Position numbers and translations under genes: made by a program
Shown here: positions 1 to 8,256 of the stretch, one piece after another
Position numbering within the stretch: position 1 is the first letter of the stretch
How the letters are laid out: each line of letters starts with the position of its first letter
NCBI GenBank assembly: GCA_031431195.1
Contig: JANPCU010000016.1
Coordinates: 1 to 29,971 of the forward strand
Reading direction: 5' to 3'
Length of the DNA: 29,971 bases
Source: TH-plancto1 sp031431195
GTDB lineage: Bacteria; Planctomycetota; Planctomycetia; Planctomycetales; Planctomycetaceae
The notes under the pieces: generated by a model
What the model was told of the DNA's origin: nothing
What the model saw: the letters and a program-made list of their open reading frames with translations, nothing else
Databases searched by the model: none

Positions 1-2
1 TG

Positions 3-194
3 ATCGCCCTGCCAAACGGGGGGCAGCTGCCGTTGCGATTGCTGTCGCAGTGGGTGGCGAGCGGACTGCGGGTGCATGTTGTGCTGAGCGTGACTGGAGA
101 GTCACTCCGGTGGTTTCTCGCGGAACTCAGCGTGACGAGCGTGTTCGACTTCGACGGAGCACGCCAGTCGCTGGTGCAAGCGTGCGTGGGATAG
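3..194 (+). CDS. C-terminal fragment of a possible STAS-domain protein (5' end outside window)
   Basis: An open frame enters from the left edge and ends at TAG 192-194, giving 63 C-terminal residues. The visible part has a hydrophobic strand (LRVHVVLSV), then SLRWFLAELSVTSVFDF and a final helix (ARQSLVQACVG). This strand, 'L..L.vt.vF.f', helix order resembles the end of STAS or anti-sigma-antagonist domains, which would fit a regulatory or scaffold role. The resemblance is by eye and weak, because the N-terminal half with the phosphorylatable serine region is missing. Its stop codon lies inside the perfect palindrome at 186-235, so the last few residues may come from the repeat. It could equally be an unrelated small alpha/beta protein. 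Confidence 0.4.
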   Translation: MALPNGGQLPLRLLSQWVASGLRVHVVLSVTGESLRWFLAELSVTSVFDFDGARQSLVQACVG

Positions 195-235
195 GCTTCC
201 AGCCTGTCACGTGACAGGCTGGAAGCCTATCCCAC
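186..235. repeat. 50-base perfect palindrome, dispersed repeat copy 1
   Basis: Two 25-base arms (186-210 and 211-235) are exact reverse complements with no spacer. Each arm contains the core AGGCTTCCAGCCTGTC or its complement. The core recurs at 26414-26436 and, inverted, at 26716-26738, so this is a dispersed repeat. Here it overlaps the upstream stop codon and ends 29 bases before the ATG of the Mrp gene. It could act as a terminator or processing hairpin, but there is no clear T-run after it. Confidence 0.9.
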
Positions 236-264
236 TTGAGACAAGAACAACAAGGGCGAACTTG

Positions 265-1326
265 ATGCTGAATGAACAGAGCGTGCGCGGGGCGGTTTCC
301 AGTGTGCGCGATCCCGAAATCGGTCGGTCGCTGGGCGACCTCAACATGGTCCGCACCGTCCAGGTCAGCGGCACCACCGTGCGTGTCGGCCTCGAACTGC
401 CCACCCCCGCTTACCCCGATCGCGAGCGGATCACAGCTGCGGTGAAGTCCGCCCTGACCCCGCAGGGAGCGACCTCGGTGGAGGTCGACTACACGTGGGT
501 CGTGAAGGGGAAGGGGACCGGTGGGGCGATCGGCTTGAATGTCAAGAACGTGATCGCGGTCGGCAGCGGCAAGGGCGGCGTCGGCAAATCGACGGTGGCT
601 GCGGCGTTGGCGTTGGGTTTGAAGCACTTCGGGGCCAAGGTCGGGCTGATGGATGCCGACGTGTACGGCCCGAGCATTCCGCACTTGGTGGGGGCCAAGG
701 GGACACCGGTCGTCAAACAGATCCCGCTGGAAGATGGCCGCGTGATGGAGCGGATCGTCCCGATCGATGTCGACGGGATGCCGACGATCTCGATGGGGTT
801 CATGGTCAAGGCCGATCAAGCCATCATTTGGCGCGGGCCGATGCTGCACAAGGCGCTGTCGCAGTTCCTGCAACAGACCGACTGGGGCACGCTCGATTAC
901 CTGATCATCGACATGCCGCCGGGAACGGGGGACGTGGCGTTGACGCTGTCGCAGATGGTTGGTCTGGCAGGAGCAGTGGTGGTGTGTACCCCGCAGCAGG
1001 TGGCACTGCTCGACGCCGTGAAAGCGGTCTCGATGTTCCGCACCGTGAAGATCCCGATCCTGGGCATGGTCGAGAACATGACCTGCGAAATCTTCGGTCG
1101 CGGCGGGGCTAAGAATAAGGCCGCCGAACTCGGGCTACCGTTCTTGGGCGAAGTCCCCGCGAACGCGCTCATTCGCGAGCAGGGCGACGCGGGCCAGATG
1201 GCCGCTCTCTTCTCCGAGGAGAACGCCTCGCGAACGGCGTTACTCCATGTCTGCCAGCGCATCGCCATCGAGGTGGCCAAGTCGTTGCTGGAGACCCCCA
1301 GCCTGCCGACGCTGGAGATTCTCTGA
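265..1326 (+). CDS. Mrp/ApbC/NBP35-family P-loop ATPase (Fe-S cluster carrier type)
   Basis: The 353-residue protein has the two-part Mrp layout. Residues 1-75 form a DUF59/MIP18-like domain (VRDPEIGRSLGDLNMV). A MinD/SIMIBI ATPase follows with a deviant Walker A, GSGKGGVGKST, then MDADVYGPSIP and DMPPGTGD. Family members bind ATP and are thought to carry or insert Fe-S clusters in the cytoplasm. ATG 265 is chosen because the frame upstream to GTG 211 is encoded by the palindromic repeat. The C-terminal CPxC motif expected just after ENM is absent: residues 270-279 read ENMTCEIFGR, leaving only Cys274. Some family branches also lack it, so the role in cluster transfer is uncertain, while family membership is not. 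Confidence 0.93.
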   Translation: MLNEQSVRGAVSSVRDPEIGRSLGDLNMVRTVQVSGTTVRVGLELPTPAYPDRERITAAVKSALTPQGATSVEVDYTWVVKGKGTGGAIGLNVKNVIAVGSGKGGVGKSTVAAALALGLKHFGAKVGLMDADVYGPSIPHLVGAKGTPVVKQIPLEDGRVMERIVPIDVDGMPTISMGFMVKADQAIIWRGPMLHKALSQFLQQTDWGTLDYLIIDMPPGTGDVALTLSQMVGLAGAVVVCTPQQVALLDAVKAVSMFRTVKIPILGMVENMTCEIFGRGGAKNKAAELGLPFLGEVPANALIREQGDAGQMAALFSEENASRTALLHVCQRIAIEVAKSLLETPSLPTLEIL

Positions 1327-1384
1327 TTGTCGGCGATTTCTCCGAAATCGCTGGTGCGACTCCCGCTCCACCGAAGGATGTCCG

Positions 1385-2008
1385 ATGAAGTGGACCGATA
1401 GTCAGCGGATTCTCCTTACCGGAGCGGTGATTTTCTTCGGCCTTCAGATGCTACCGCACTGGTGGACCGGGTTGCTGGTGTCGGGCATTGGGATGTTTTA
1501 TGAGCTGTTCGCTGTGGGAATGTTCTTGTTGTCGTTGGTGTGCGTGTTCTTGATGCTCGTGGCTTGGGTTTCCGTGATGGAGCCTACAGCTCGGCAACAA
1601 CGGCGGCAGTGGTTTTTGACGTTCGGACTGATCTCGGTGATTGCCGTCGCCTGCACCGCAGCAAATGCCGCCTACTCACGCGGGCTGCCGATGGGATCTT
1701 TTGCCAAGTCCTTCGACGAGCAGGCCTGGATCGATCCCCAGTCGTCGGAGTATGTCCCAGGGGACATTACTCCCTGCCAGAAGATGCTCGGTGATGTCAT
1801 TGTGTCCATCGTACGAAACGGGACTCGCGAGGAGATCATCGCCCAACTCGGGTATCCGATTGTGGGACGATTGTCAGGCGCCGATGTCGACACCACTTAC
1901 TGCACTGGCCCGGAGCGGGTCTCTTTCATGAGGATCGACAGCGAATGGTTGTCGATCTGGTTCGATGAGTCGGGACATGTGACCCGCTGGGAAGTCTGGT
2001 CGGACTAG
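1385..2008 (+). CDS. Small membrane protein with C-terminal SmpA/BamE-like segment, unknown function
   Basis: The 207-residue protein starts at ATG 1385, six bases after a GAAGGA ribosome-binding site; an overlapping ATG at 1378 is out of frame. Residues 1-100 hold about three hydrophobic segments (ILLTGAVIFFGL, FAVGMFLLSLVCVFLMLVAWV, FGLISVIAVACTAANA). The remainder is soluble, and NGTREEIIAQLGYPIVGRL followed by a strand-rich stretch ending in a Trp-containing tail recalls the 'G.t.eev...LG.P' fold of SmpA/BamE-type domains. It lies 58 bases after the Mrp gene on the same strand and may be co-transcribed. No enzyme motif is visible. I do not recognise the family. Confidence 0.75.
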   Translation: MKWTDSQRILLTGAVIFFGLQMLPHWWTGLLVSGIGMFYELFAVGMFLLSLVCVFLMLVAWVSVMEPTARQQRRQWFLTFGLISVIAVACTAANAAYSRGLPMGSFAKSFDEQAWIDPQSSEYVPGDITPCQKMLGDVIVSIVRNGTREEIIAQLGYPIVGRLSGADVDTTYCTGPERVSFMRIDSEWLSIWFDESGHVTRWEVWSD

Positions 2009-2143
2009 CTCCATTGTGTGTGTGTCCGAAAGGTCGGTACGACAGTCAATTCTGTCTGTTGCACTCTCCCCAAGGCGCACGGCCAGTGCCACTCCATGAG
2101 GCAATCTCCCCTTGCTCCCAACCCGGGACGCCTCACCACTTGC

Positions 2144-3031
2144 CTACCCAATAAACTCCAACTGCACCGGGTTCGGAATGATCCCTGCTTCATACCCTCG
2201 CTTTAACAGCAGGGCCACTGCCTCGCGACCGCGCGCTCCGAAGTCGAGGGTCCAATCGTTGACGTACATGCCAACGAACTTGTCGGACTTGGCTCGGTCG
2301 AGGTCACGGCCGTACTGCATGGCGTAGGTCAGGGCCTCATCGCGGTGCTTCAGACCGTACTCGATGCTCTGCTTGAGCAAAGCGGTGACCTCTTCCATCG
2401 CCTGCTTGCCGAGATCTTTGCGAATCGCGTTTCCCCCCAGCGGCAGTGGCAAGCCGGTCTCCCGCATCCACCACACGCCCATGTCTTCGATCAACGTCAG
2501 GCCCTGCGTGTGATAGGTCAACTGGCCTTCGTGAATGATGAGTCCCGCATCGACTTCCCCGCGTTCCACAACGTTGAGGATCTCGTCGAAAGGAACCACA
2601 ACGTAATCGGCGTACCCGCCATGTCCACCCTCCCCCTTCGGAACGGCTTTCAGTCCCGCCTGCCCCAGCCACAGCTGCATGGAGAGAAACGCCGTAGTGA
2701 GTGTCCCGGGGATCGCGATCGTCTTCCCCCGGAGGTCAGCGACCGTACCCGGCTGACGAGCGACGACCATCGGTCCATAGTTGTCGCCGATGCTCGCCCC
2801 GCATGAGCAAATCGCATATGTATCGGTCATGTACGCATACCCGTGCAGACTCACAGCTGTGAGTTCCAACTCTCCCTTGAGAGCCCGCCGGTTGAGGGTC
2901 TCGATGTCCTGGAGTTCGTGCGTGAACCGGTAACGCCCCGTATCGATCTTGTCGTTGGCGAGGGCATGAAACATGAACGCATCGTCCGGATCCGGGCTGT
3001 GACCGACGCGGATGAGTTGGCGGGAAGACAT
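2144..3031 (-). CDS. mqnD: 1,4-dihydroxy-6-naphthoate synthase (MqnD)
   Basis: MqnD converts cyclic dehypoxanthine futalosine to 1,4-dihydroxy-6-naphthoate in the futalosine route to menaquinone, in the cytoplasm. The 295-residue product has the periplasmic-binding-protein-like fold of MqnA/MqnD. It opens with VGHSPDPDDAFMFHAL, then GDNYGPMVVAR, IPGTLTTAFL and GLIIHEGQLTYHTQGLTLIE, and then GVWWMRETGLPLPLGGNAI. The IHEG and PLPLGG signatures favour MqnD over MqnA. ATG 3031 is chosen because AAAGG lies about seven bases upstream and the homologous region begins there. The frame stays open to 3160 with a pseudo-leader, which I take as non-coding. No other menaquinone genes are adjacent. Confidence 0.9.
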   Translation of the reverse strand: MSSRQLIRVGHSPDPDDAFMFHALANDKIDTGRYRFTHELQDIETLNRRALKGELELTAVSLHGYAYMTDTYAICSCGASIGDNYGPMVVARQPGTVADLRGKTIAIPGTLTTAFLSMQLWLGQAGLKAVPKGEGGHGGYADYVVVPFDEILNVVERGEVDAGLIIHEGQLTYHTQGLTLIEDMGVWWMRETGLPLPLGGNAIRKDLGKQAMEEVTALLKQSIEYGLKHRDEALTYAMQYGRDLDRAKSDKFVGMYVNDWTLDFGARGREAVALLLKRGYEAGIIPNPVQLEFIG

Positions 3032-3348
3032 CAAAGACCTTTCGGGGGGCGAGGGGCGCAGGTGTGGCTCAAGGTCAATTCCCTGCTCCGCGTGAGCGAG
3101 CGAGTTCGGAAGGTAGCCGAGACATCCCGATGTGGCAAGGAGGCCCGCGATGCAAGCCAACCACTGGAGGGGAAACCTCCAGATACAAACCGCAATTCAG
3201 ACGGCACAGTAACGGCAATTGCACTACTTCTCGCCCGGCCCTCAAGACACCATGCCTCCATTTCCGTCATATCAGTTGCGGCTCATTGATCGCACTCCCA
3301 TAATAAACATGAAGTCTCTCGACCGGCCCCCTGATCAACGGAATTTCG
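3032..3348. other. Intergenic region between divergent mqnD and the PQQ-like gene
   Basis: About 317 bases between two divergently read genes must carry both promoters. I see no confident -35/-10 pair, riboswitch or strong hairpin, and the short frames here have no recognisable product. Confidence 0.5.
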
Positions 3349-4599
3349 ATGCGAATCAGCCCTCTGTTTGCGATTGCAGTTCTGTGGTGGGCGCAGTGCG
3401 GCGTGGCTCCGGCAGGTGATAACTGGCCCTGTTTCCGAGGCCCGACTGCCGATGGGAAGTCCGATTCGACCGGGTTGCCGACCACCTGGAGCGAGACCGA
3501 GAACATCGCCTGGAAGACGCCGCTCCCCGGGCGCGCGTGGTCGTCGCCGGTCATCTGGGGCCAGCAAATCTGGTTGACCAATGCCACCGAAGATGGCAAA
3601 GACCTCTCGGCGTATGCCCTCGATCGCGACACCGGCAAGATCCTCCACGACTTTCTCGTCTTCAACGTCGAGAAGTCGCAGGTCATGCACAAGTTCAACA
3701 GCTATGCCTCGCCGACTCCGGTCATTGAGGAGGGACGGGTCTACCTCAGCTGGGGCAGCTACGGCATCGCCTGCGTCGATACAGCGACGGCGAAGGTGTT
3801 GTGGGAGCGTCGTGATCTGCTCTGCGAGCACTTTCGCGGCCCCGGATCGTCGCCGATCCTGCATGGTGATCTACTGATTCAGCACTACGACGGTTTCGAT
3901 TTCCAGTACGTGGTAGCCCTGAACAAGCACACCGGCCAGACCGTCTGGAAGACCGACCGGCCCCAGGATTTCGGCACCACCGATGGGGACGTGAAGAAGG
4001 CGTTCGCCACGCCGATCGTCATCACTGTCAACGAACGCGAGCAACTCATCAGCCCGGCCTCGAAGGGGATGTTTAGCTATGACGTGAAGACCGGCGAGGA
4101 GATCTGGCGGGTCACCTACGAACCGTTTTCGACCCCGGCCCGACCGCTGTATCACGACGGGGTGCTGATCTTCAGTGCGGGATTCAGCAAGGGCGTGATG
4201 CTGGCCGTGAAGGCCGACGGGCAGGGGGACGTGACCAAGTCGCACATTGTCTGGAGCGTCGACAAGGCGATGCCGTCCAAGCCGTCTCCGCTGCTGGTTG
4301 ACGGGCTGGTCTATGCGGTGCAGGACCAGGGGGTCGCGACCTGCCTCGATGAAAAGACCGGCGAGGTCGTTTGGACCGGTCGGCTCGGTGGGAACTACTC
4401 CGCCTCTCCAATCTATGCCGACGGCAAGCTCTATTTCCTCAGCGAAGAGGGCAAGACCTCGGTCGTCGCCCCCGGTCGGGAGTACAAGTTGCTGGCCGAG
4501 AACAGCCTGCCGGATGGGTTCATGGCCTCGCCCGCAGTGGCCGGGAAGGCGCTTTACTTGCGCACGCGGACGGCGCTGTACCGGGTCGAGGCCAAGTAG
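3349..4599 (+). CDS. Secreted PQQ-binding-like beta-propeller protein
   Basis: The 416-residue protein has a signal peptide (MRISPLFAIAVLWWAQCGVAPAG) and then the NWPCFRGPTADGKS motif that opens many planctomycete PQQ-like propeller proteins. Repeated blades follow, with 'tG...W' units such as ALDRDTGKIL, KHTGQTVWKTDR, DVKTGEEIWR and DEKTGEVVWTGRLGG. These match the eight-bladed quinoprotein/BamB-type fold. No dehydrogenase catalytic set can be identified, so a structural or binding role in the periplasm is more likely than a PQQ alcohol dehydrogenase. The gene stands alone, with over 200 bases to enolase downstream. Confidence 0.85.
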   Translation: MRISPLFAIAVLWWAQCGVAPAGDNWPCFRGPTADGKSDSTGLPTTWSETENIAWKTPLPGRAWSSPVIWGQQIWLTNATEDGKDLSAYALDRDTGKILHDFLVFNVEKSQVMHKFNSYASPTPVIEEGRVYLSWGSYGIACVDTATAKVLWERRDLLCEHFRGPGSSPILHGDLLIQHYDGFDFQYVVALNKHTGQTVWKTDRPQDFGTTDGDVKKAFATPIVITVNEREQLISPASKGMFSYDVKTGEEIWRVTYEPFSTPARPLYHDGVLIFSAGFSKGVMLAVKADGQGDVTKSHIVWSVDKAMPSKPSPLLVDGLVYAVQDQGVATCLDEKTGEVVWTGRLGGNYSASPIYADGKLYFLSEEGKTSVVAPGREYKLLAENSLPDGFMASPAVAGKALYLRTRTALYRVEAK

Positions 4600-4812
4600 C
4601 CACGTTCGCCAGAACTTCACCCGCAGCGTGGAAACTGCCTCTCGCGAACGCTATTCTCCGCCCGGATTCTGAGACATGGGACGGGTTCGCGGATCAACTC
4701 TTGTGCATGTGTGCATCGCCACATCGGAGCTGGGCCGCGTGGCGTTGTGGCCGTATGCCGCACCGGGTTTGCCGCTCCTGCTCTCGCACACACGGATTTG
4801 AGGATTTCTCTC

Positions 4813-6084
4813 ATGAGCATGGCGATTGCCTACATCAAGGCCCGGCAGATCCTGGACAGCCGCGGCAACCCCACCGTCGAAGTCGATGTCGAACTCGAAG
4901 ACGGCACGATTGGCCGGGCGGCCGTTCCGAGCGGAGCGAGCACCGGGGCTCACGAAGCTTGCGAACTCCGTGACGGCGACAAGAGCAAGTACCTCGGCAA
5001 GGGGGTGCTGAAGGCCGTTCACAACGTCAATGAAGAACTCGCCGACCTCCTTGAAGGGATGGACTCTTTCGATCAGGCGGCTGTCGACCACGCGATGATC
5101 GAGTGCGACGGCACTCCCAACAAGTCCCGCCTCGGGGCCAATGCCCTCCTCGGCGTGTCAATGGCCACCGCCCACGCCGCTGCACAGGTGAGTGCCCAGC
5201 CGCTGTTTCGTTATGTCGGCGGAGTCGGGGCGAACCGCCTGCCCGCTCCCATGATGAACATCATTAACGGCGGAGCACATGCCAACAACGGCATCGACCT
5301 GCAAGAATTCATGATTATGCCGCTGGGGTTTGACACCTTCAGTGATGCCCTTCGCGCGGGCTGCGAAGTGTTTCACTCGCTCAAGAAGGTGCTGCACGAC
5401 AAGCACCTGTCCACAGCTGTGGGTGACGAAGGGGGTTTTGCTCCCGACATCAAGAACAGCGAAGAGGCGATCCAGATCGTCCTGACCGCGATCGAAAAGG
5501 CCGGGTACAAGCCGGGCGAGCAGATCAAGCTGGCCCTCGACTGTGCCTGCACCGAACTGTTCGATGCCAAGACCAAGACCTACACCGTGGAAGGTCGCAA
5601 GCTGGATCAGGGCGGCATGGTCGACCTGCTCGCTGGCTGGGCGGCGAAGTACCCGATCTGCTCGATCGAAGACGGCTGCTCGGAAGACGATTGGGAAGGC
5701 TGGAAGATGCTGACCGATCGCCTGAAGGGCAAGTGCCAGATCGTCGGCGACGACCTGTTCGTGACAAACACCACGCGGCTTCAGCGAGGCATCGACGAGG
5801 GAATCGCCAACAGCATCCTGGTCAAGGTGAACCAGATCGGCACCCTGACCGAGACCATCCAGTCCGTGAACCTCGCCCTTCGCAACGGCTACACGGCTGT
5901 CATGAGTCATCGCTCTGGCGAGACGGAAGACACGACGATCGCCGACCTCGCCGTGGCCCTGGGCACCGGCCAGATCAAGACTGGTTCCGCCAGCCGCTCC
6001 GACCGCATCGCCAAGTACAACCAGTTGCTGCGGATTGAAGAGATCCTCGGAGCCAGTGCGGTGTACGGCGGGACGATCAAGTAA
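4813..6084 (+). CDS. eno: Enolase (2-phosphoglycerate dehydratase)
   Basis: Enolase interconverts 2-phosphoglycerate and phosphoenolpyruvate in glycolysis and is also a degradosome partner in some bacteria. The 423-residue protein matches the normal length. Landmarks are ARQILDSRGNPTVEVDVEL at the N-terminus, PMMNIINGGAHANN, GDEGGFAPD with catalytic Glu206, SIEDGCSEDDW with metal ligands, ILVKVNQIGTLTE with catalytic Lys338, and the SHRSGETEDTTIADLAV loop. ATG 4813 is favoured by GAGGA about nine bases upstream, and ATG 4819 is an in-frame alternative. The 15-bp hairpin at 6097-6132 follows the stop closely and is the likely terminator. Confidence 0.98.
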   Translation: MSMAIAYIKARQILDSRGNPTVEVDVELEDGTIGRAAVPSGASTGAHEACELRDGDKSKYLGKGVLKAVHNVNEELADLLEGMDSFDQAAVDHAMIECDGTPNKSRLGANALLGVSMATAHAAAQVSAQPLFRYVGGVGANRLPAPMMNIINGGAHANNGIDLQEFMIMPLGFDTFSDALRAGCEVFHSLKKVLHDKHLSTAVGDEGGFAPDIKNSEEAIQIVLTAIEKAGYKPGEQIKLALDCACTELFDAKTKTYTVEGRKLDQGGMVDLLAGWAAKYPICSIEDGCSEDDWEGWKMLTDRLKGKCQIVGDDLFVTNTTRLQRGIDEGIANSILVKVNQIGTLTETIQSVNLALRNGYTAVMSHRSGETEDTTIADLAVALGTGQIKTGSASRSDRIAKYNQLLRIEEILGASAVYGGTIK

Positions 6085-6096
6085 AGCGTGTCAGCC

Positions 6097-6132
6097 AAGA
6101 CTTCCGAAGTCTCGAATGACTTCGGAAGTCTT
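6097..6132. terminator. 15-bp perfect hairpin after enolase
   Basis: Arms 6097-6111 (AAGACTTCCGAAGTC) and 6118-6132 pair perfectly across a six-base loop, 12 bases after the enolase stop. No long T-run follows, so intrinsic termination is plausible but not certain. The arm sequence is shared with the hairpin at 6206-6243, so it may also be a member of a dispersed repeat family. Confidence 0.65.
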
Positions 6133-6205
6133 CACGTCTTGATTTGCCGTAAAAGCCCCAATTAGCTGCGACGCGTAGTCTTCGAAGCGGAGCATTCCGA
6201 CACGC

Positions 6206-6243
6206 CCCGGCTTTCGAAGTCTCCCAAGACTTCGGAAGCCGGG
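6206..6243. repeat. 17-bp hairpin sharing its core with the post-enolase hairpin
   Basis: Arms 6206-6222 and 6227-6243 pair over 17 bases with one T-G position and a four-base loop, followed by CGATTTTA. The inner part (CGAAGTCT/AGACTTCG) repeats the core of the hairpin at 6097-6132. Together with the copy fragment TAGTCTTCGAAGC near 6176, this suggests a short dispersed hairpin family filling the 313-base spacer between enolase and the sulfatase. Confidence 0.65.
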
Positions 6244-6397
6244 CGATTTTATGGCTCGGGCCGCTCGCCTTGCGACTCCTCAGCCCAAAGCAATCTTTTG
6301 ACGATACGCGTGGCGAGCGGTCGAGACAGAGAGAGTTGCTCATTGGTATATTAGACCTCCATCTTCTCCTAAGCCAATCGTGTGTCGAGGAACGCCT

Positions 6398-7849
6398 GTG
6401 AATACCTTGCTGACTCGCTCTGCCTGTTTCCTAGTCGCCCTCGTCGCATGTGGGTGTGCGGCCTCAACGCTCCTTGCCGCCGACAAAAAACCGAACGTGT
6501 TGTTCATCGCGGTCGATGACATGAACAACAACCTCGGTTGCTATGGGCATCCGTTGATTCAGTCGCCGCACATTGATCGGCTGGCGAAGCGGGGGACGAA
6601 GTTTGAGCGGGCGTACTGCCAGTTCCCGTTGTGCTCGCCGAGCCGCTCGTCGCTGATGACCGGCCTGAAGCCCGACACGACGCGGGTGTTCGACTTGCAG
6701 TACCACTTCCGCGATGAACTGCCCCAAGTGGTCACGCTGCCCCAGCTGTTCATGAACAACGGCTATTATGCGGCCCGCGTGGGGAAGATCTACCACTACG
6801 GTAACCCCGGCCAGATCGGGACCAGCGGGCTGGACGATACGACCTCGTGGAATGAGTTCTTCAACCCCAGTGGCCGCGATAAACAGGAAGAGAAGCAGCT
6901 GACGAACCACACCCCCAAGCGCGGACTGGGCAGTTCATTGAGCTTCATGAAGGCCGAGGGGACCGACGAGGAGCAGACCGACGGGCTCGTCGCGGCCAAA
7001 GTGATCGAGCTGATGGAGTCCCACCGCGACCAGCCGTTCTTCGTGGCCGCCGGGTTCTACCGCCCGCACTGCCCGTATATCGCTCCGAAGAAGTACTTCG
7101 ACCTGTACCCGCTCGATGTAGTGCAAATGCAGTTCGGCTCGCGCGACTATCTGACACTGGTTCCGGAACCGGCGCTGGCCTCGACCAATCCTTGGCCGTG
7201 GTTTGGAGTGACGGAGGACCAGAGCCGCGAGGCGCTGCAAGCTTACTGGGCGACCATCAGCTTCGTTGATGCCCAGGTCGGCAAGCTGCTCGATGCGGTC
7301 GACCGTTTGGGGATCTCGGACAATACCGTGATCGTGTTCTGGAGCGACCACGGGTATCACATCGGCGAGCATGGACTGTGGATGAAGCAGAGCCTGTTCG
7401 AGAACTCGGCCCGTGTGCCCATGATTATTGCGGCACCGGGGCAGAAGGCTCCGGGGGCTGCGTGTGGACGGACCGTCGAGTTGGTCGACCTGTACCCGAC
7501 GCTGGCGGATCTCGCGGGCCTGACTCCGCCCGAGGGCTTGTCGGGGAAAAGCCTGCGTCCGCTATTGGATGACCCGCGTGCGGTCTGGGACAAACCCGCC
7601 TTCACGCAGGTCCAGCGCGGTGGATTCCCCGGCCAATCAATCCGCACCGAACGCTACCGCTACACCGAGTGGGACTCGGGAGCCAAGGGGACCGAGCTGT
7701 ATGACTATGACTCTGCCGAAGGAGAGACGAAGAATCGCGCCGATGATCCGGCCCTGGCGGAGACGATCGCTAAGCTGAAAGCACTCCTCCACGCGAACCA
7801 CCCGGAGAAAGTGATCGGGGGAAGTGCGAAGAAGAAGCCAGGCAATTGA
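6398..7849 (+). CDS. Secreted sulfatase, iduronate-2-sulfatase-like, probable lipoprotein
   Basis: The protein is about 483 residues. GTG 6398 is chosen because GAGGAA lies five bases upstream and the resulting N-terminus is a clean leader. That leader contains LVAC, which fits a lipobox, so it is probably a lipoprotein. NVLFIAVDDMNNNLGCYG supplies metal ligands of the alkaline-phosphatase/sulfatase superfamily. Cys79 in CSPSRSSLMTG (C-x-P-S-R) is the residue converted to formylglycine in active type I sulfatases. VFWSDHGYHIGEHGLWMKQSLFE gives further active-site residues, and the order fits the iduronate-2-sulfatase-like branch. It would desulfate polysaccharides at the cell surface or periplasm. 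The true substrate is unknown, and no maturation enzyme or glycosidase is adjacent. Confidence 0.93.
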   Translation: MNTLLTRSACFLVALVACGCAASTLLAADKKPNVLFIAVDDMNNNLGCYGHPLIQSPHIDRLAKRGTKFERAYCQFPLCSPSRSSLMTGLKPDTTRVFDLQYHFRDELPQVVTLPQLFMNNGYYAARVGKIYHYGNPGQIGTSGLDDTTSWNEFFNPSGRDKQEEKQLTNHTPKRGLGSSLSFMKAEGTDEEQTDGLVAAKVIELMESHRDQPFFVAAGFYRPHCPYIAPKKYFDLYPLDVVQMQFGSRDYLTLVPEPALASTNPWPWFGVTEDQSREALQAYWATISFVDAQVGKLLDAVDRLGISDNTVIVFWSDHGYHIGEHGLWMKQSLFENSARVPMIIAAPGQKAPGAACGRTVELVDLYPTLADLAGLTPPEGLSGKSLRPLLDDPRAVWDKPAFTQVQRGGFPGQSIRTERYRYTEWDSGAKGTELYDYDSAEGETKNRADDPALAETIAKLKALLHANHPEKVIGGSAKKKPGN

Positions 7850-7930
7850 CGCATGGCATCGACCCGATTCGGAATCAGGCCAGCGGGTCGTGACCGCCAT
7901 CAGTATCGGGAATATTCATCAAACGGGAAG

Positions 7931-7981
7931 CACAAAGTGCGGCTCGCACTCCGAGTCCGCGAGTGCCAGACGCACTTTGTG
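7931..7981. repeat. Hairpin repeat with CACAAAGTGCG arms, copy 1
   Basis: Arms CACAAAGTGCG (7931-7941) and its exact complement (7971-7981) enclose a second pairing, GCACTC/GAGTGC (7946-7951 with 7961-7966). Part of the same sequence recurs at 8234-8256, so it is a dispersed repeat and not a one-off terminator. It lies 80 bases after the sulfatase stop. Confidence 0.75.
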
Positions 7982-8032
7982 ATTGCCTCGGGGACGCAAG
8001 GCTCCGGACGGCTTGTGCGACACGGTGGATTC

Positions 8033-8138
8033 GTACACAGATTTATACAGATTCCAGAGGGCAGACAAGCCCTCAGCCACCCCGGTGCGCAGCCGTAACC
8101 TCTCTCCTGATCTGTGAAAATCTGTGAAATCTGTGTAC
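8033..8138. repeat. Inverted pair of ACAGATT-type repeats, copy 1
   Basis: The left arm at 8033-8053 begins GTACACAGATTT. The right arm at 8119-8138 ends AAATCTGTGTAC and is its complement apart from one extra base. The arms enclose about 65 bases. A similar arrangement of CACAGATT units is found at 26528-26620, marking a second dispersed repeat family in the window. Confidence 0.75.
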
Positions 8139-8233
8139 CCCACCTCCCCGTCGATCGTCCGTCACCGACAGGGAAAATCCTCACACTTGCTGTGGATGAG
8201 GGAGGCTGTGTCTGGGGGTTATGCTCCGGCTGC

Positions 8234-8256
8234 ACAAAGTGCGGCTCGCACTTGAA
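8234..8256. repeat. Partial copy of the CACAAAGTGCG repeat
   Basis: GCACAAAGTGCGGCTCGCAC repeats the left half of the hairpin at 7931-7981, without the right half. It lies between the ACAGATT repeat and the start of the cyclase gene. The remainder of the 7850-8416 spacer shows no gene I can support. Confidence 0.65.

Noticed and set aside
211..264. Upstream GTG extension of the Mrp gene
   Set aside because: The 18 extra codons are encoded partly by the palindromic repeat, and homology begins only after ATG 265.
3032..3160. Longer mqnD start with a lipoprotein-like leader
   Set aside because: MqnD is cytoplasmic, and the start at 3031 has a ribosome-binding site and matches the family N-terminus.
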